NCBI GenBank assembly: GCA_963762525.1
Contig: CAVXKT010000001.1
Location: 310,001 to 374,000 of the forward strand
Reading direction: 5' to 3'
DNA from: DATFDN01 sp963762525
GTDB lineage: Bacteria > Pseudomonadota > Alphaproteobacteria > Acetobacterales > Acetobacteraceae
Length of the DNA: 64,000 nt
Under the pieces are notes generated by a model, which was not told where the DNA came from, ran no database searches, and was given only the letters and a program-made list of their open reading frames with translations. Position 1 is the first letter of the stretch. Each line of letters begins with the position of its first letter. This document shows positions 37,801-46,878 of this stretch, piece by piece. Both the position numbers and the translations under genes were made by a program.

Positions 37801-39676
37801 GCGCGGCGAAGCGGGCGGTGCCCTGCCGATTGTCCGTGAAGGCAAGCAATTGTCGCCCGTCCTCGGGAAGGCGAGGCCCGCCGGCGCGTGCCGGCATGGC
37901 ATCGAGAAGCACGTTCCCGACCACCCCCATGAAGAATGGGCCACCGAGCCGGAGCGGGCGGAACGGCGGATCGCCCGCGCGTCCCGCGCCGCAGCCGGGG
38001 CAGGTGCGGGCGTCCGCGCGCCGGCAGCGCACCAGTCCCGGCCCGGCTCGATCGTGCAGCCTTCCGGTCTTCGGGTCGAGCGCGATCCGCACGCCGGCAT
38101 CGAAGCCATCGGCGACCAGGACGACCCGATCGGACGGCGGTGCCGGGTCCGGCTCCTCGTCCTCGTCCGGCTCCGGCGTTTCCGCGTCGGCGGCGAATTC
38201 GTCCACCGACGGAACCTCGCGCCAGCGGCCGAGTTGATCGCCGGTCGCGTCCATCGCCGCGCCGGGGATCGTCAGGCCGCACTCCTTGCACGCCCACAAC
38301 TCAAAAACCCGCCCCTTGCAGGCGCAGCACCGTGCGCAATCGCGCTCGTACACCGCGCCGAACGCCCAACCCGGATGGCCCAGCGCGGTGCCGGCGCGGC
38401 CGGCGCAGGCGGGATCGACGCAGGCGAACACGCCGGCTTGCGCGCGATGGAACAGATGCAAACGCAGCGGCAGGAAGGGTCCGCCCGGCCCCGCCGACGC
38501 CGTCGCGCGCCGCAATACCGCGTCTACGTCCGTCCCCGGGTGGCGTTGCCGCAGTTCGTCAAGCGTGGCCGGCTCGCGGGCCAGTTGCTCGCGCAGATCA
38601 CGCGCGACCCGGTCGGCGCCGACACCGCCGGTGAACCCCTCAAGCGGCGGCACGAAGCGGCGGCCGAGCACCACATCGATGCGGCTTTCCGGAACCCCGG
38701 CCATGCGCGCGAGAAAGGTCCGCAGCGGCGCCTCGACATCATCACCGCCCAGGGTGGCCGAGGTGGCGACGAAGCGGACCTGCTCCGGCGTCACGCCGAA
38801 GGCGTGCAGCGTGCGCCGCAGCAGCAAGGTCATCTCGGCGGCCTGCGAGCCGAGATAGGTATGCGCCTCGTCCAGCACGATCCAGCGCAGCTTGCCGCGG
38901 GAAGCGTCGAGGATCGGTGCGTCCTTGTCGCGCACCAGCATGTACTCCAGCATAGTCGCGTTGGTCACCAAGATCGGCGGCGGCTCGGCGCGAAGCTGGG
39001 TGCGATCGACGGCTTCGTACGGGCAAAGGCGCCGTTCCGCGGCTGAAAGCTGTTCCGCAGTCTCGCCATTGTAGAGGCAGAAGCGCAGCCGCCCGTCGAA
39101 CGGTGCGGTCCAATCGGCCAGCCGGTCGCGCTGGCTCGCGATGAGCGCGTTCAGCGGATAGAGCAGCAGCGCGCGTACGCCGAGGACGCGCCCATGCACG
39201 GCTTCCCGGGCCAGCGAATCAAAAATCGGCAGCAGGAACGCCTCGGTCTTGCCCGATCCCGTTCCGGAGGAGACCACGACGGAGCGCGCCGGCTCCCGGG
39301 CCAGCGCGCGCCACGCGGCCAATTGATGCGTGTAGGGATGCACGTCGTGTCCCAGCGTGTTGCGACCCTCCCGCGTGGCGCGGTCGAGCGGTGCCGTCTC
39401 GGCGAGCGCGCTCACCGTCTCGGGGTGCAGCAAATCTTCGCCGACCAGCGCGCCCAGCGTTTCCGGTGCCGTTTCGTATCCGAAGGCCGCCTCCAGCACG
39501 GGTGAGGCGAGCAGCGCGCCGGGCTCGCCCGGCCGTCGCGACAGCACCATCCGCAGATGCTCGCGCAGCGGCGCGCTGGACAGCCGCAGCCGGCCCAGCG
39601 CGGCTTCCGCCGAGCGTGCCGTGATCGCCTCGGCGAGCGACGCCGGGTCGATCCCGGTATCGGTCATCTCGTTCAT
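34775..39676 (-). CDS. DEAH-box helicase with zinc clusters and DUF1998-like C-terminus
   Basis: 1633 residues, intact. Walker A GTGSGKT at 138-144, DEAH at 269-272, SAT at 306-308, and motif VI QRVGRAGRRG near 1060 make a complete SF2 helicase. Cysteine groups between the lobes (ACKGR...ACKEC near 465, CPGCG near 560) and a later pair (CRGC...CPAC near 1340) suggest zinc sites. The C-terminal NPGCERACPACL and the preceding FDTASGGAGYAG are DUF1998-like, as in helicases of DISARM, Druantia and related anti-phage loci. The ATG overlaps the stop of the partner gene (TAATG). The last ten codons lie antisense over the SDR 3' end. Role as nucleic-acid motor of a defence system is inferred. Confidence 0.85.
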   Translation of the reverse strand: MNEMTDTGIDPASLAEAITARSAEAALGRLRLSSAPLREHLRMVLSRRPGEPGALLASPVLEAAFGYETAPETLGALVGEDLLHPETVSALAETAPLDRATREGRNTLGHDVHPYTHQLAAWRALAREPARSVVVSSGTGSGKTEAFLLPIFDSLAREAVHGRVLGVRALLLYPLNALIASQRDRLADWTAPFDGRLRFCLYNGETAEQLSAAERRLCPYEAVDRTQLRAEPPPILVTNATMLEYMLVRDKDAPILDASRGKLRWIVLDEAHTYLGSQAAEMTLLLRRTLHAFGVTPEQVRFVATSATLGGDDVEAPLRTFLARMAGVPESRIDVVLGRRFVPPLEGFTGGVGADRVARDLREQLAREPATLDELRQRHPGTDVDAVLRRATASAGPGGPFLPLRLHLFHRAQAGVFACVDPACAGRAGTALGHPGWAFGAVYERDCARCCACKGRVFELWACKECGLTIPGAAMDATGDQLGRWREVPSVDEFAADAETPEPDEDEEPDPAPPSDRVVLVADGFDAGVRIALDPKTGRLHDRAGPGLVRCRRADARTCPGCGAGRAGDPPFRPLRLGGPFFMGVVGNVLLDAMPARAGGPRLPEDGRQLLAFTDNRQGTARFAARWQQERERSFARARIWHCVQQREVEEDPDLADKIKSLEAVPNPPPALQAYLHKLRADSASREAGKPVSWTDMRECLAGLNAAEPELLRLWEDREAEVAGPEDIARLQLLTEFLRRPRHANSLETMGLAALRFPALERQSEAHLPPLFRRHGATAEDWRDYLHIVLTYFVRANSAVSLTDRQALWLGQKVWQRRFLPWGVRRDPEWGDRRWPRLGGSSGRAVRPVLLLRDAFGLDLERPDQREEVNEVLEAVWRALSPVSASGLPDGAFQIDLTRAEIAPVVRAWLCPVTGRLMERVFRGMTPYVTRKPQSAQALACAPLVMPRLPLPWLSRGADARAATAEWLRTDLAVAALRARGLWTDIADRLALLAPFARIVEHSAQQPSARLREYESRFKRGEINVLNCSTTMEMGVDIGGIAGIAMANVPPSPANYRQRVGRAGRRGERISVAFTYCGDLPIGWHSFDRPGEPLRQAIAPPRVALESEVLSQRHANAMLLSAFLRQRGAQPLSLTAGAFFDHAAPEGVAPWRRFAAWLSEAAADLEMNAALRFLLAGTGLAASSDVAERTKDAIEAIGAAWIEERAQLQQDLEVVGDGAARKAVDIQCKRMDGEFLLGELARQAFLPGHGFPTDVVPFVTPPRDRAPKGNPREDSGARWRGYPTRKLDIALREYAPGADIVLDGTVYRSGGVTLNWKRPASNEAVAEIQALRWFWRCRGCDAAGDETRRPDRCPACVGDRLDRVRALRPAGFAADADVPRTNALDWIEPVPFPEPLVSARGAAWVALADPAVGRYRHAPDGLVMAVSRGTSGHGYAVCLACGRAAPEVSAEGAALPSPMSGHRSLRRGLRCEGATRPFAIQRRLALGQSRRTEVFELQLTGLDETCGATIAVALREALCRRLGIERDEVARAVAPAPGEAATTSLFLFDTASGGAGYAGAAATDLPGLLRGARAVLDCTNPGCERACPACLILRDTARHADALDRKRAAAWLDPFLAPLERAEPQPMKAPPLT

Positions 39677-42600
39677 TACTCGCGATCCTTCTCGGCCTGA
39701 ACGAGATGATGGAACACCGCCGACAGATAGCGGCTGTCGAAGTCATCGGGCGCGGCGTGGCGGCAAAACCGGATGGCGGCGACGCAGCGCGGGGGCAGGG
39801 GGCTCGGCATGACCGTTTGCTGCGCCGCGACGTGCGCCGCGCCCCGACGCACCGGCTCGGACAGATTGGTCCAGTCGTTCGCCGCCCTTACCTCGGCCGT
39901 CCACGCAAGCTGCCCCGGATCGTGCCCGGCAAGCTGCGCGAACACGGGCGCCATCGCATGAGCCCGGGCAAGATTCTCCGGCGTGTTTTCGGCCTGCGGC
40001 AACTGGAGTTCGTCGCGCGCCGCCCAAACCCCGCCGCGCCCGGGCGAGCAGAGCGAGACGATCCGCTCCAACCGATCGGCCAGGATCGGCCGATGGTCGA
40101 GACCGTGCCGCCGGTAGAAATCGCGCGCGGCCCGAGCGGCCTCGCGCCATCTGCCCAGAGGCATCAGCACCCAACTGAATGGCAGCTCGTCTTCCAGCGC
40201 GGCGAGATGCGCAAGGCGCCGTTCGTCGGCGCGCAGCAGCCAGTGCACGAGAACCGCGGGCGTTTCGACCACCCGCGCCAACACGTCGAAATACCCTGCC
40301 GGCACCTGCTCCGCGGCGTCGAGCGTGCCCTCGAGGAAGTCCCACGAGCCTCCGGCCGTCTCGGCGAACGGATCGGCCGCCAGAGCCGCAAGTGCATCGC
40401 CGAACGCGCGATCGCGCGCCGCGGATTCGGCAAGGCCCGCGGCCAAGGCGAGAGAATTTCCTGATGTCGCCGCGGTGCCCACCCACACGCGCGACCGCAC
40501 TCGCCCCGCCAGCGCCTCGGCGCCGTAAACAAGCCATGGTCCCGCCTGCTCCGTACCCGGCAACCGCCAGCCCCGCGCACCATCGTCGGCAAGCCGAAGC
40601 GGCGGGTCGCTCGGGCGTGAGAGGCAAAAGGCCATCAGCGCCGCGCCGGTGGGCGGCGGGAGATCGCGCGCCGCGCGGTCGCGCAATCGCGTCAGCTCCG
40701 CGCCCGGATCGATCCGCAAATCGATGTCGAACCCGGCCAGCCGCAGCGCCGGTCCCGGAATCCCCTGTCGCAGCACGGAGAGCGACACCTCGCCGTCGCG
40801 CGCATCCGCCGTAGCCTGCATTCGCCGCACATCCGCACGCAGCCGCGCCAGCGGAAGATCCTCCACGAAGGCCACGACCCGGCCAAGCGTCACCCCGGCG
40901 AGCGGCCCATCGGCCGGGGCCGTCAGGCGGATTTCCAGCTCCGGTCGATCGTCCCCGGCGCCGCCGCGCGCCACGACGGGGTTGATGGCCGAGACCGCGA
41001 GTCGGGTGGGCAATGGCAGCGCGCGGCCATCGCCGTCGATGAACCCGCCCTCGGGCATCGGCACGCGAACATGATGGCGCAGCTCCAGCCCGTCGGAATG
41101 GCGCGTGGTCACGGTCAATGAAGCAGGCGGCGGCCCGTCGATCGCGACGGTGAAGCGCCAGCCGTCCGCGCACGGCTCCGCCGTCGCTCCGGGCAGCGCC
41201 GCCGCGAGCGCCCCGAGATTCCGCGCCTCGACGACATACCGGCCGTCCTCGCGCCGGCAGCGCAGATCGGCGCCTACCGGCAGCACGACGACCCGCCTCT
41301 GGTCGAGAATTTCGTCTCCGGCGATCAGAGCCAGATCGGCTGCTCCGGGCGGAAGTTCGGTCGGCAAGGCCGCCCAGTCCCGGCCGCGTAGGCGCCAAAG
41401 CAATCGGGCGTTCCGCGACGCGGTCGAGACGGTCGGCGGTCCGATCGAGGCCAGTGCCGCAACGATATTCCAGCCCGGCCGGCGGACTTCGAGGGCGATG
41501 GACCCGGACGGGCCATCGGCGCCGCCGATGCGCAACCGCAGCGGCGCCGGCGCGCCGTCGTCGCGCCAGAGCACGTCGCCGACGATCTCGTGCAGAATCC
41601 GATCCGCCCCGGCGATCGGGCCTCGCGGCTCCATACTCCCCGATCGCACCTCGAAGCGCCCCCGGTCGCGGGGCACCGCAAGGAACAGGCGGGTTTCGGC
41701 ATGGGCGGCTCTGCTGCCGTGCCCGACGAAGCGGAGCCGGTCCGCGTCCGGCTCCGCCTCGAAGACCCACGGACCGTCATCGAGCGCCCCCCCGCCCGGC
41801 AGGACGCATCGCTCCACCTCGTTCCCGTCAACGATCAGCCCGCCCGTCACCTCGCGGTCGAACGGGAAGGGTATCGCTCGGATCGGGAGCCCGCGGACCG
41901 GCCAACGCTTGCCGTCGCTTTCCGCCAACGCGATCTCGGCGCCATCTACGGCCAGGCGCACCCGCACCGGCTGGCGGTCTCCCGACCAGGAAAACGGCGG
42001 CAAGACGGCCATCGCGCTCGGCAGGAGCCCGGATTCCGGCGCCGCGAGGCATTGCGTCCATCCATCGCCGGCGCGGGCCAGCACCCGACGGCAAAGTGCG
42101 GTCAGCTCCGCTAGTTCGCGCGCCGTCGCGCGCGCTTGGCGCAACAAGGCGATGACCAAGCGATTGCCGACGGCGTCGGAGACATCGAGCGGCAGCATCG
42201 TTCGCCACTCCGGGTGCCGCGCTTCGAGCACTTCCGGACCGTCCCGCATGGCCGCCCGGAACGGCTCTAGAGCCAGAAGCAATTCCGCCGAGAGCGCCAA
42301 CGTCTCGGGCTGGCGCCAGGCGACAGGCAAACGATGCCGGTGCGCCTCGGCCAGCGCCGTCGCCTGCTCGACCGTCGCCGCCCCGTAACGGTCCAGATCG
42401 CGTTGCAGGCCACGCAGGAAATCGAGGTATCCGGTCGGCCCAGCAGTGCGTCGGGAATCCCGGCTTCCAGCACGAGGGAGTGCAAGTACCGATGATCGCC
42501 GTCAGCACCGAACCGGACCGGGCGGCTCCAGAATCGCAGGCCGGATTCGGTCAGTTCACGCATCGTCGCATGCTTCATATCGCGCAGCCGCGGCGGCAGC

Positions 42601-42941
42601 GCCTCCGCTACCGTCGCCCATGCCCAAGGCTTACCCGGCGCGCGGGCACGCAGCGCCTGCACGGCGAGCAGGCAGAACAGCCCCGCCAGACTGCCCGGCG
42701 GCTCCGTCAACCCGGGCAGATGGCCGGCCAGAAGGTCGCCCGCCTCCGCTTGAGCTCGCGGTGGCAACCGGAAACGCCCGAGTACCCCGGTCGTACGGGG
42801 CATGTTCGGCCGATGGGCACCGGGGCGATGGGTGGCGATCCAGGCTTGCGCCGCCAGGCTCGCAGTGCGGAACGGGCCGTGAATGATCGTCGTGCCATGC
42901 ATGCGGAATACCGTATCGAGTGCGGATGTTTCCGATATCAT
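39676..42941 (-). CDS. Large helicase partner, YjiT (STY4851/ECs_5259)-like (frame broken once)
   Basis: About 1088 residues after joining frames near 42430 (GIPDALLGRPD to TGYLDFLRGLQRDL). The N-terminal 200 residues are helical and contain WAWATVAEALPPRLRDMKHATM and RFWSRPVRFGADGDHRYLHSLVLEAG. The middle is beta-rich with Ig-like strands (VRVRLAVDGAEIAL, LRLRIGGADGPSG), and the C-terminal third is helical. No nuclease or ATPase motif is visible. From memory it resembles the long partner of a helicase in enterobacterial islands (STY4851/ECs_5259, YjiT of the E. coli immigration-control region); I could not run the match. First gene of the cassette; an AT-rich patch at 42936-42965 with a TATGAT hexamer probably holds the promoter. 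The start could instead be ATG 42902. Confidence 0.65.
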
Positions 42942-42979
42942 AACTAAAACGAAGAAGCCAGCGCGGCAATCGGCGCCCC

Positions 42980-43039
42980 GGCGGAGATGGTCCGCTATCT
43001 CTGTTCGCCGGCGGCGCGCTTCATCACCGGGCAGGTGAT
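42980..43039 (+). repeat. Right copy of 60-bp direct repeat (attR-like)
   Basis: 59/60 identical to 34715-34774. Upstream of 42980 the sequence has no SDR similarity, so the junction is abrupt. Downstream it continues as a different version of the SDR 3' end. Confidence 0.9.
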
Positions 43040-43070
43040 CCGTGTGAACGGCGGCGCCTATATGGGATAA
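42980..43070 (+). pseudogene. Orphan 3' end of an SDR gene
   Basis: Thirty codons encoding AEMVRYLCSPAARFITG and then QVIRVNGGAYMG with TAA at 43068-43070. It lacks start, cofactor and catalytic regions. It is best read as the original 3' end of the SDR gene at 34068, cut off by the cassette. It ends 22 bases before the stop of the convergent Rieske gene, which suggests the SDR and Rieske genes were once adjacent. Confidence 0.85.
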
Positions 43071-43091
43071 AGCCCAGGAAGCGCATTCGGA

Positions 43092-44237
43092 TCAGATGGA
43101 AGAGGCTGGATCGTCGGCACCGATCGCCTCGCCGCCGCCGGTCATCGCCTCGACCACCAGCGTCTGAAAATGCACCGCCAGATGCTCGGACTTGACCAGG
43201 AACCGCCCTTTTTCGGGCAGGCCGGCAGCAAGTCCGGTCTGCACGGCGTCGGTCAGCGCATCGTCCTCCTCGCCGACCTTGCGGTTGAATTCGATCAGAT
43301 CCGCGGCGAAGTCCGCCGTCACGCCGGGCGCGAAATACTGCTCCGAGAACCCCCTGCTGGCCTTCGGTCCATCGGGAAGCCAGAGATCGACCGACAGGTT
43401 GGGAAAACCGGGATTGATGCTGATGGTGAAATTCGGCCACAGCAGGTGATACTGGGCTTGCTTCAATCGCCCGCGCACGTCGTAGATCTTCATCCGACTG
43501 CGCCCATCCAGTGCCGATGGACGCACCTGGCCGATCTGACTGGAATAGTACTCCTGTTCCATCAGCCGATAGTTCCTCGGGTTGACGTCGATCGCGGCGC
43601 TGAATCCCGGGTGCGCGACGGCGCAGTGATAGCACTCGAGGAAGTTCTCCAGCATCGTCTTCCAGTTGGCCCGGGCCTTCCACTCGGTGCGGCTGTGAAG
43701 CTGCAACGTCGAGAGCTCGATACCGCTGTCCTCGATCAGCTCCGGAATCCCGCGATACAGGTCGGCCACGCTGCGCGCGTTCGGATCGAGGTTGACAAAA
43801 ACGAACCCCCCCAAAGCCTCGGCACGGATCGCCAGCAGGGGATAGTCCTCCCTGCGGAAATCCGGCTCGGCTTCGGAGCGTGGGGCGACCTTCAGGCGGC
43901 CGGACAGATCGTAGATCCAGGCATGGTAGCCGCACTGCATCGCGCGGGCGTTGCCGCGGCCCTTCATCACCAGATGACGGCGGTGCCGGCAGACATTGAC
44001 GAACCCGGCGAGGCCGCTTTCGTTCCGCACCACCACCACGGGGACGTCGCCGGCGAAGCCGGTGACGTAGTCACCTTGATTGCGGAGCTCGCTCAGCGGA
44101 CCGACGTACTGCCAGGTGCGGCGGAAAATGCGCTGCATCTCGCGGGCCGCGATTGCGGGATCGGTGTACCAGGAAGGCGGCAGCGATTTGCCACTGCTCC
44201 ACCACTCGCCGCAGCTCTGCGCAAGGCTCTCGAGCAT
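43092..44237 (-). CDS. Rieske-type ring-hydroxylating oxygenase, alpha subunit
   Basis: 381 residues. Rieske [2Fe-2S] ligands Cys83/His85 (NVCRHRRH) and Cys102/His105 (QCGYHAW). The mononuclear iron site is in NFLECYHCAVAHPGF with His204 and His209. The length fits single-component-like alpha subunits acting on aromatics, choline/carnitine-type substrates or stachydrine. No reductase or ferredoxin is adjacent, so electrons come from elsewhere. The ATG at 44237 is preceded by a weak AGCGATGAGCG context; MLESLAQSCGEWW is a plausible N-terminus. Confidence 0.85.
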   Translation of the reverse strand: MLESLAQSCGEWWSSGKSLPPSWYTDPAIAAREMQRIFRRTWQYVGPLSELRNQGDYVTGFAGDVPVVVVRNESGLAGFVNVCRHRRHLVMKGRGNARAMQCGYHAWIYDLSGRLKVAPRSEAEPDFRREDYPLLAIRAEALGGFVFVNLDPNARSVADLYRGIPELIEDSGIELSTLQLHSRTEWKARANWKTMLENFLECYHCAVAHPGFSAAIDVNPRNYRLMEQEYYSSQIGQVRPSALDGRSRMKIYDVRGRLKQAQYHLLWPNFTISINPGFPNLSVDLWLPDGPKASRGFSEQYFAPGVTADFAADLIEFNRKVGEEDDALTDAVQTGLAAGLPEKGRFLVKSEHLAVHFQTLVVEAMTGGGEAIGADDPASSI

Positions 44238-44589
44238 CGCTCATCGCTCATTCTCCTCCCCGCGCATGGCGCGGCTCCTGATCTCCCGGCCGGCGACGAT
44301 ACTTCCATCGGAGGTTTGGGTTCGGTCCTTCCGGTCGGACCATGTGCTATCCGTGTCTTTGATCCAAGGCTTACGATAAGCTCCGGAGCGGGTCGCCGGT
44401 CCACGGACCCCGGGGAGGTTGGTTCCGGGTCGAGCGACGGCCGGTTGCGAGCGTGCGACCACACGCGGGCGCGATGCGCGCCCCGGGCCAAAAGTGACCC
44501 CGCGGCGCGCAGTATTGATCGCGACGGGATTGCGCGCCGTTTGGAATCCGCGACATAGGCGCGAGAGCCTCTCGACGAAAGGAAACCGC
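44238..44589. other. Divergent intergenic region
   Basis: 352 bases between the Rieske gene (leftward) and ftsH (rightward). No reading frame has a recognisable product on either strand. It must hold promoters for both genes; I see no clear sigma-70 or heat-shock hexamer pair. Confidence 0.5.
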
Positions 44590-46474
44590 GTGCCGGTTCC
44601 ACCACGCAAATCGCCAACTCCCGGCCCTCGGCCCCCCGCCTTTTCGCTGTGGTGGCTCTGGATTGCGCTGTTCGCCCTCATCATCGCGGGGCTGGTCGCC
44701 GGCGGCAACGGCAGCAAGGGCGGCGCCTCCGACGTTCTTCCCTACAGCGAGTTCCAGACGCTGCTCGACCAGGGCCAGGTGAAACAGGTCACGGTGTCGG
44801 GCAACGAGATCTCGGGCACTCTCAACAAGCCGCGCAAGGACGGCCATACCGCCTTCACCACGCAGATCGTCGCCCCGACCCTCGCCGCCGAGTTGCAGAA
44901 GCACAACGTCGAATATTCGGCCACCGCCAGCAGCTCCGGCCTCGCCGGCGTGCTGTCCTGGGTGATCATGCCGCTCCTGTTCGTCGGCATCTGGTTCGCC
45001 GCCTCGCGCTTCATGGGCGGCGCCGCCGGCGGCGGCGGCGGATTGGGCGGACTGATGAATGTCGGGCGCAGCCGCGCCAAGCTGGTGCCCGAGACCGGGA
45101 TCAAGACCACCTTCGCCGACGTCGCGGGCGTGGACGAGGCCAAGGAGGAGCTGCACGAGATCGTCGATTTCCTGAAGCGGCCCAAGGAGTACGGCCGACT
45201 GGGCGCGCATATCCCGCGCGGCATCCTGCTCGTGGGTCCCCCGGGGACGGGCAAGACCCTGCTCGCGCGCGCCGCCGCCGGCGAGGCGGGGGTTCCGTTC
45301 TTCACCACCAACGGCGCCGAATTCGTGGAAATGTTCGTGGGCGTCGGTGCGTCGCGCGTACGCGACTTGTTCGAGAAGGCGCACAAGGTTGCCCCCTGCA
45401 TCATCTTCATTGACGAGTTGGACGCGCTCGGCCGGGCACGCAATGCCGGACCGATCGCCGGCGGCGACGAGAAGGAGCAGACGCTCAACCAGTTGCTCGC
45501 CGAGATGGACGGCTTCGATCGCGCCTCGGTGCCGATCGTCGTGCTGGGGGCGACCAACCGGCCGGAAATCATGGATCAGGCGTTGCTGCGCGCCGGCCGG
45601 TTCGACCGCCAGGTGCTGGTCGATCGCCCCGACCGCAAGGGCCGCATCGAGGTCCTGCGCCTGCATCTGAAAGACAAGCAGATCTCGCCGGATGTACGTC
45701 TCGAAGATCTCGCGTCGTTGACCCCGGGCTTCACCGGCGCCGATCTCGAGAATTTGGCCAACGAGGCGGCGATGCTGGCGACCCGGCGCGGCGCGCCGTC
45801 CGTCGCCATGGAGGATTTCAGCGAGGCGGTGGAGCGGGTGATCGCCGGGCTTGAGAAGAAGTCGCGCATCCTGATCCCGCGCGAGCGGCGCACCGTCGCC
45901 TATCACGAGATGGGGCACGCGCTGGTGGCGCTGGCGATCCCCGGCACCGATCCGGTCGAGAAGGTCTCCATCATCCCGCGCGGCATCGGGGCGTTGGGCT
46001 ACACGCTGCAGCTGCCGACCGACGACCGCTTTCTGATGAGCCGCCAGGAGCTGCTCGACAAGATGGCGGTGCTGTTCGGCGGACGCGCCGCCGAGATGCT
46101 GATCGGGCCGGACGTCTCCACCGGCGCCGCCGACGACTTGCAGAAGGCGACCGACATCGCGCGCGGCATCGTCATGCGCTACGGCATGGACCAGCGGCTT
46201 GGGCCGGTGACCTGGGACCCCGGGCAACAGGGCACGTTTCTCCAACAGCAGGACCCGTTCGGATACGGCCGACGCCGCTTCAGCGAGGAAACCGCCCATG
46301 ACATCGACGCCGCCGTTCGCGGCTATCTGGAAGTCGGCGCTCAAGCGGGCGCTGGCCATCCTGAGCGAGAACCGCGCCGCGCTCGAGGAAGGCGCGCAGG
46401 CGCTGCTCGCCCATGAGGTGCTGAACGGCAAGGACATCCCGCGCCCGAAATCGGTGGCGTTGGCGGCTGAGTAG
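44590..46474 (+). CDS. ftsH: ATP-dependent zinc metalloprotease FtsH (frame broken near the C-terminus)
   Basis: About 627 residues from GTG 44590 after AAAGGAAA. Two transmembrane helices (about 20-37 and 121-138) bracket a small periplasmic domain. The AAA+ module has GPPGTGKT at 216-223, FIDE near 275 and the second region of homology ATNRPEIMDQALLRAGRFDR. The protease has the zinc motif HEMGH and the third ligand region TGAADDLQKAT. A one-base shift near 46335 leads into ALAILSENRAALEEGAQALL and the stop at 46474. It degrades membrane and short-lived regulatory proteins. It may be a second FtsH, since the usual neighbours tilS and folP are absent. Confidence 0.92.
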
Positions 46475-46513
46475 CCCTCACCCGGCGCGGCCGTCGCCAC
46501 GCCGGGGAAGAGG

Positions 46514-46825
46514 TCAGACCGCCGGCGACAGCACGTGGATCACCCGACTGGCGATCATGTCCCGGGTCTTCACCCCATAGGCCTTCATGTGATCGGAGGC
46601 GCCGTGCGCGGCGAGCGCGGCCGGGCTTTCCCATTTCTCGATCACCACGAAACTGTCGGGTCCGAGTTTGGCCTGGAATGCGCCGATGCCGTCGGCGTCG
46701 ATCGCCGGGCCGTATTCGATGCAGCCCGGCTCGGTGTGCACCGCCGGCATGTTGGCGCGGAACGCCTCGAGGATGGCGGCGCGCTGGCCGGGCTTGGCGG
46801 TGATGATGGCGACGACGTGGATCAT
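46514..46825 (-). CDS. ABM-family putative quinol monooxygenase
   Basis: 103 residues with the dimeric ferredoxin-like ABM fold: VAIITAKPGQRAAILEAF at the first strand-helix, HTEPGCIEYGPA, and FVVIEKWESPAALAAH. Members such as YgiN oxidise quinols; many have no known substrate. It is convergent with ftsH and lies 53 bases from the large FAD/Fe-S gene, on the same strand and downstream of it. Confidence 0.85.
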   Translation of the reverse strand: MIHVVAIITAKPGQRAAILEAFRANMPAVHTEPGCIEYGPAIDADGIGAFQAKLGPDSFVVIEKWESPAALAAHGASDHMKAYGVKTRDMIASRVIHVLSPAV

Positions 46826-46878
46826 CTTGTTTCCCTCTCCAACCCGGCAAGCCTACGCAACGCCGACGCAACCGCCAA

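Larger units (their letters stand above)
34775..42979. mobile_element. Putative integrated defence cassette, about 8.2 kb
   Basis: DNA between the two 60-bp direct repeats holds only two genes, both leftward and coupled: a DUF1998-type DEAH helicase and its large partner. The outer copy of the repeat restores an SDR 3' end with a different stop (TAA against TGA), which is what integration into a gene 3' end with a replacement end leaves behind. No integrase, transposase or tRNA is seen inside, so mobilisation would be in trans, or the integrase was lost. Recombination between two related SDR genes is the main alternative. Confidence 0.7.

Noticed and set aside
34775..42979. The cassette as a complete DISARM or Druantia system
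   Set aside because: Only the helicase is similar in type; no methyltransferase, PLD or other required components are present.
44371..46500. 709-codon minus-strand ORF across ftsH
   Set aside because: Antisense shadow of ftsH, which is unmistakable; composition typical of a mirror frame.
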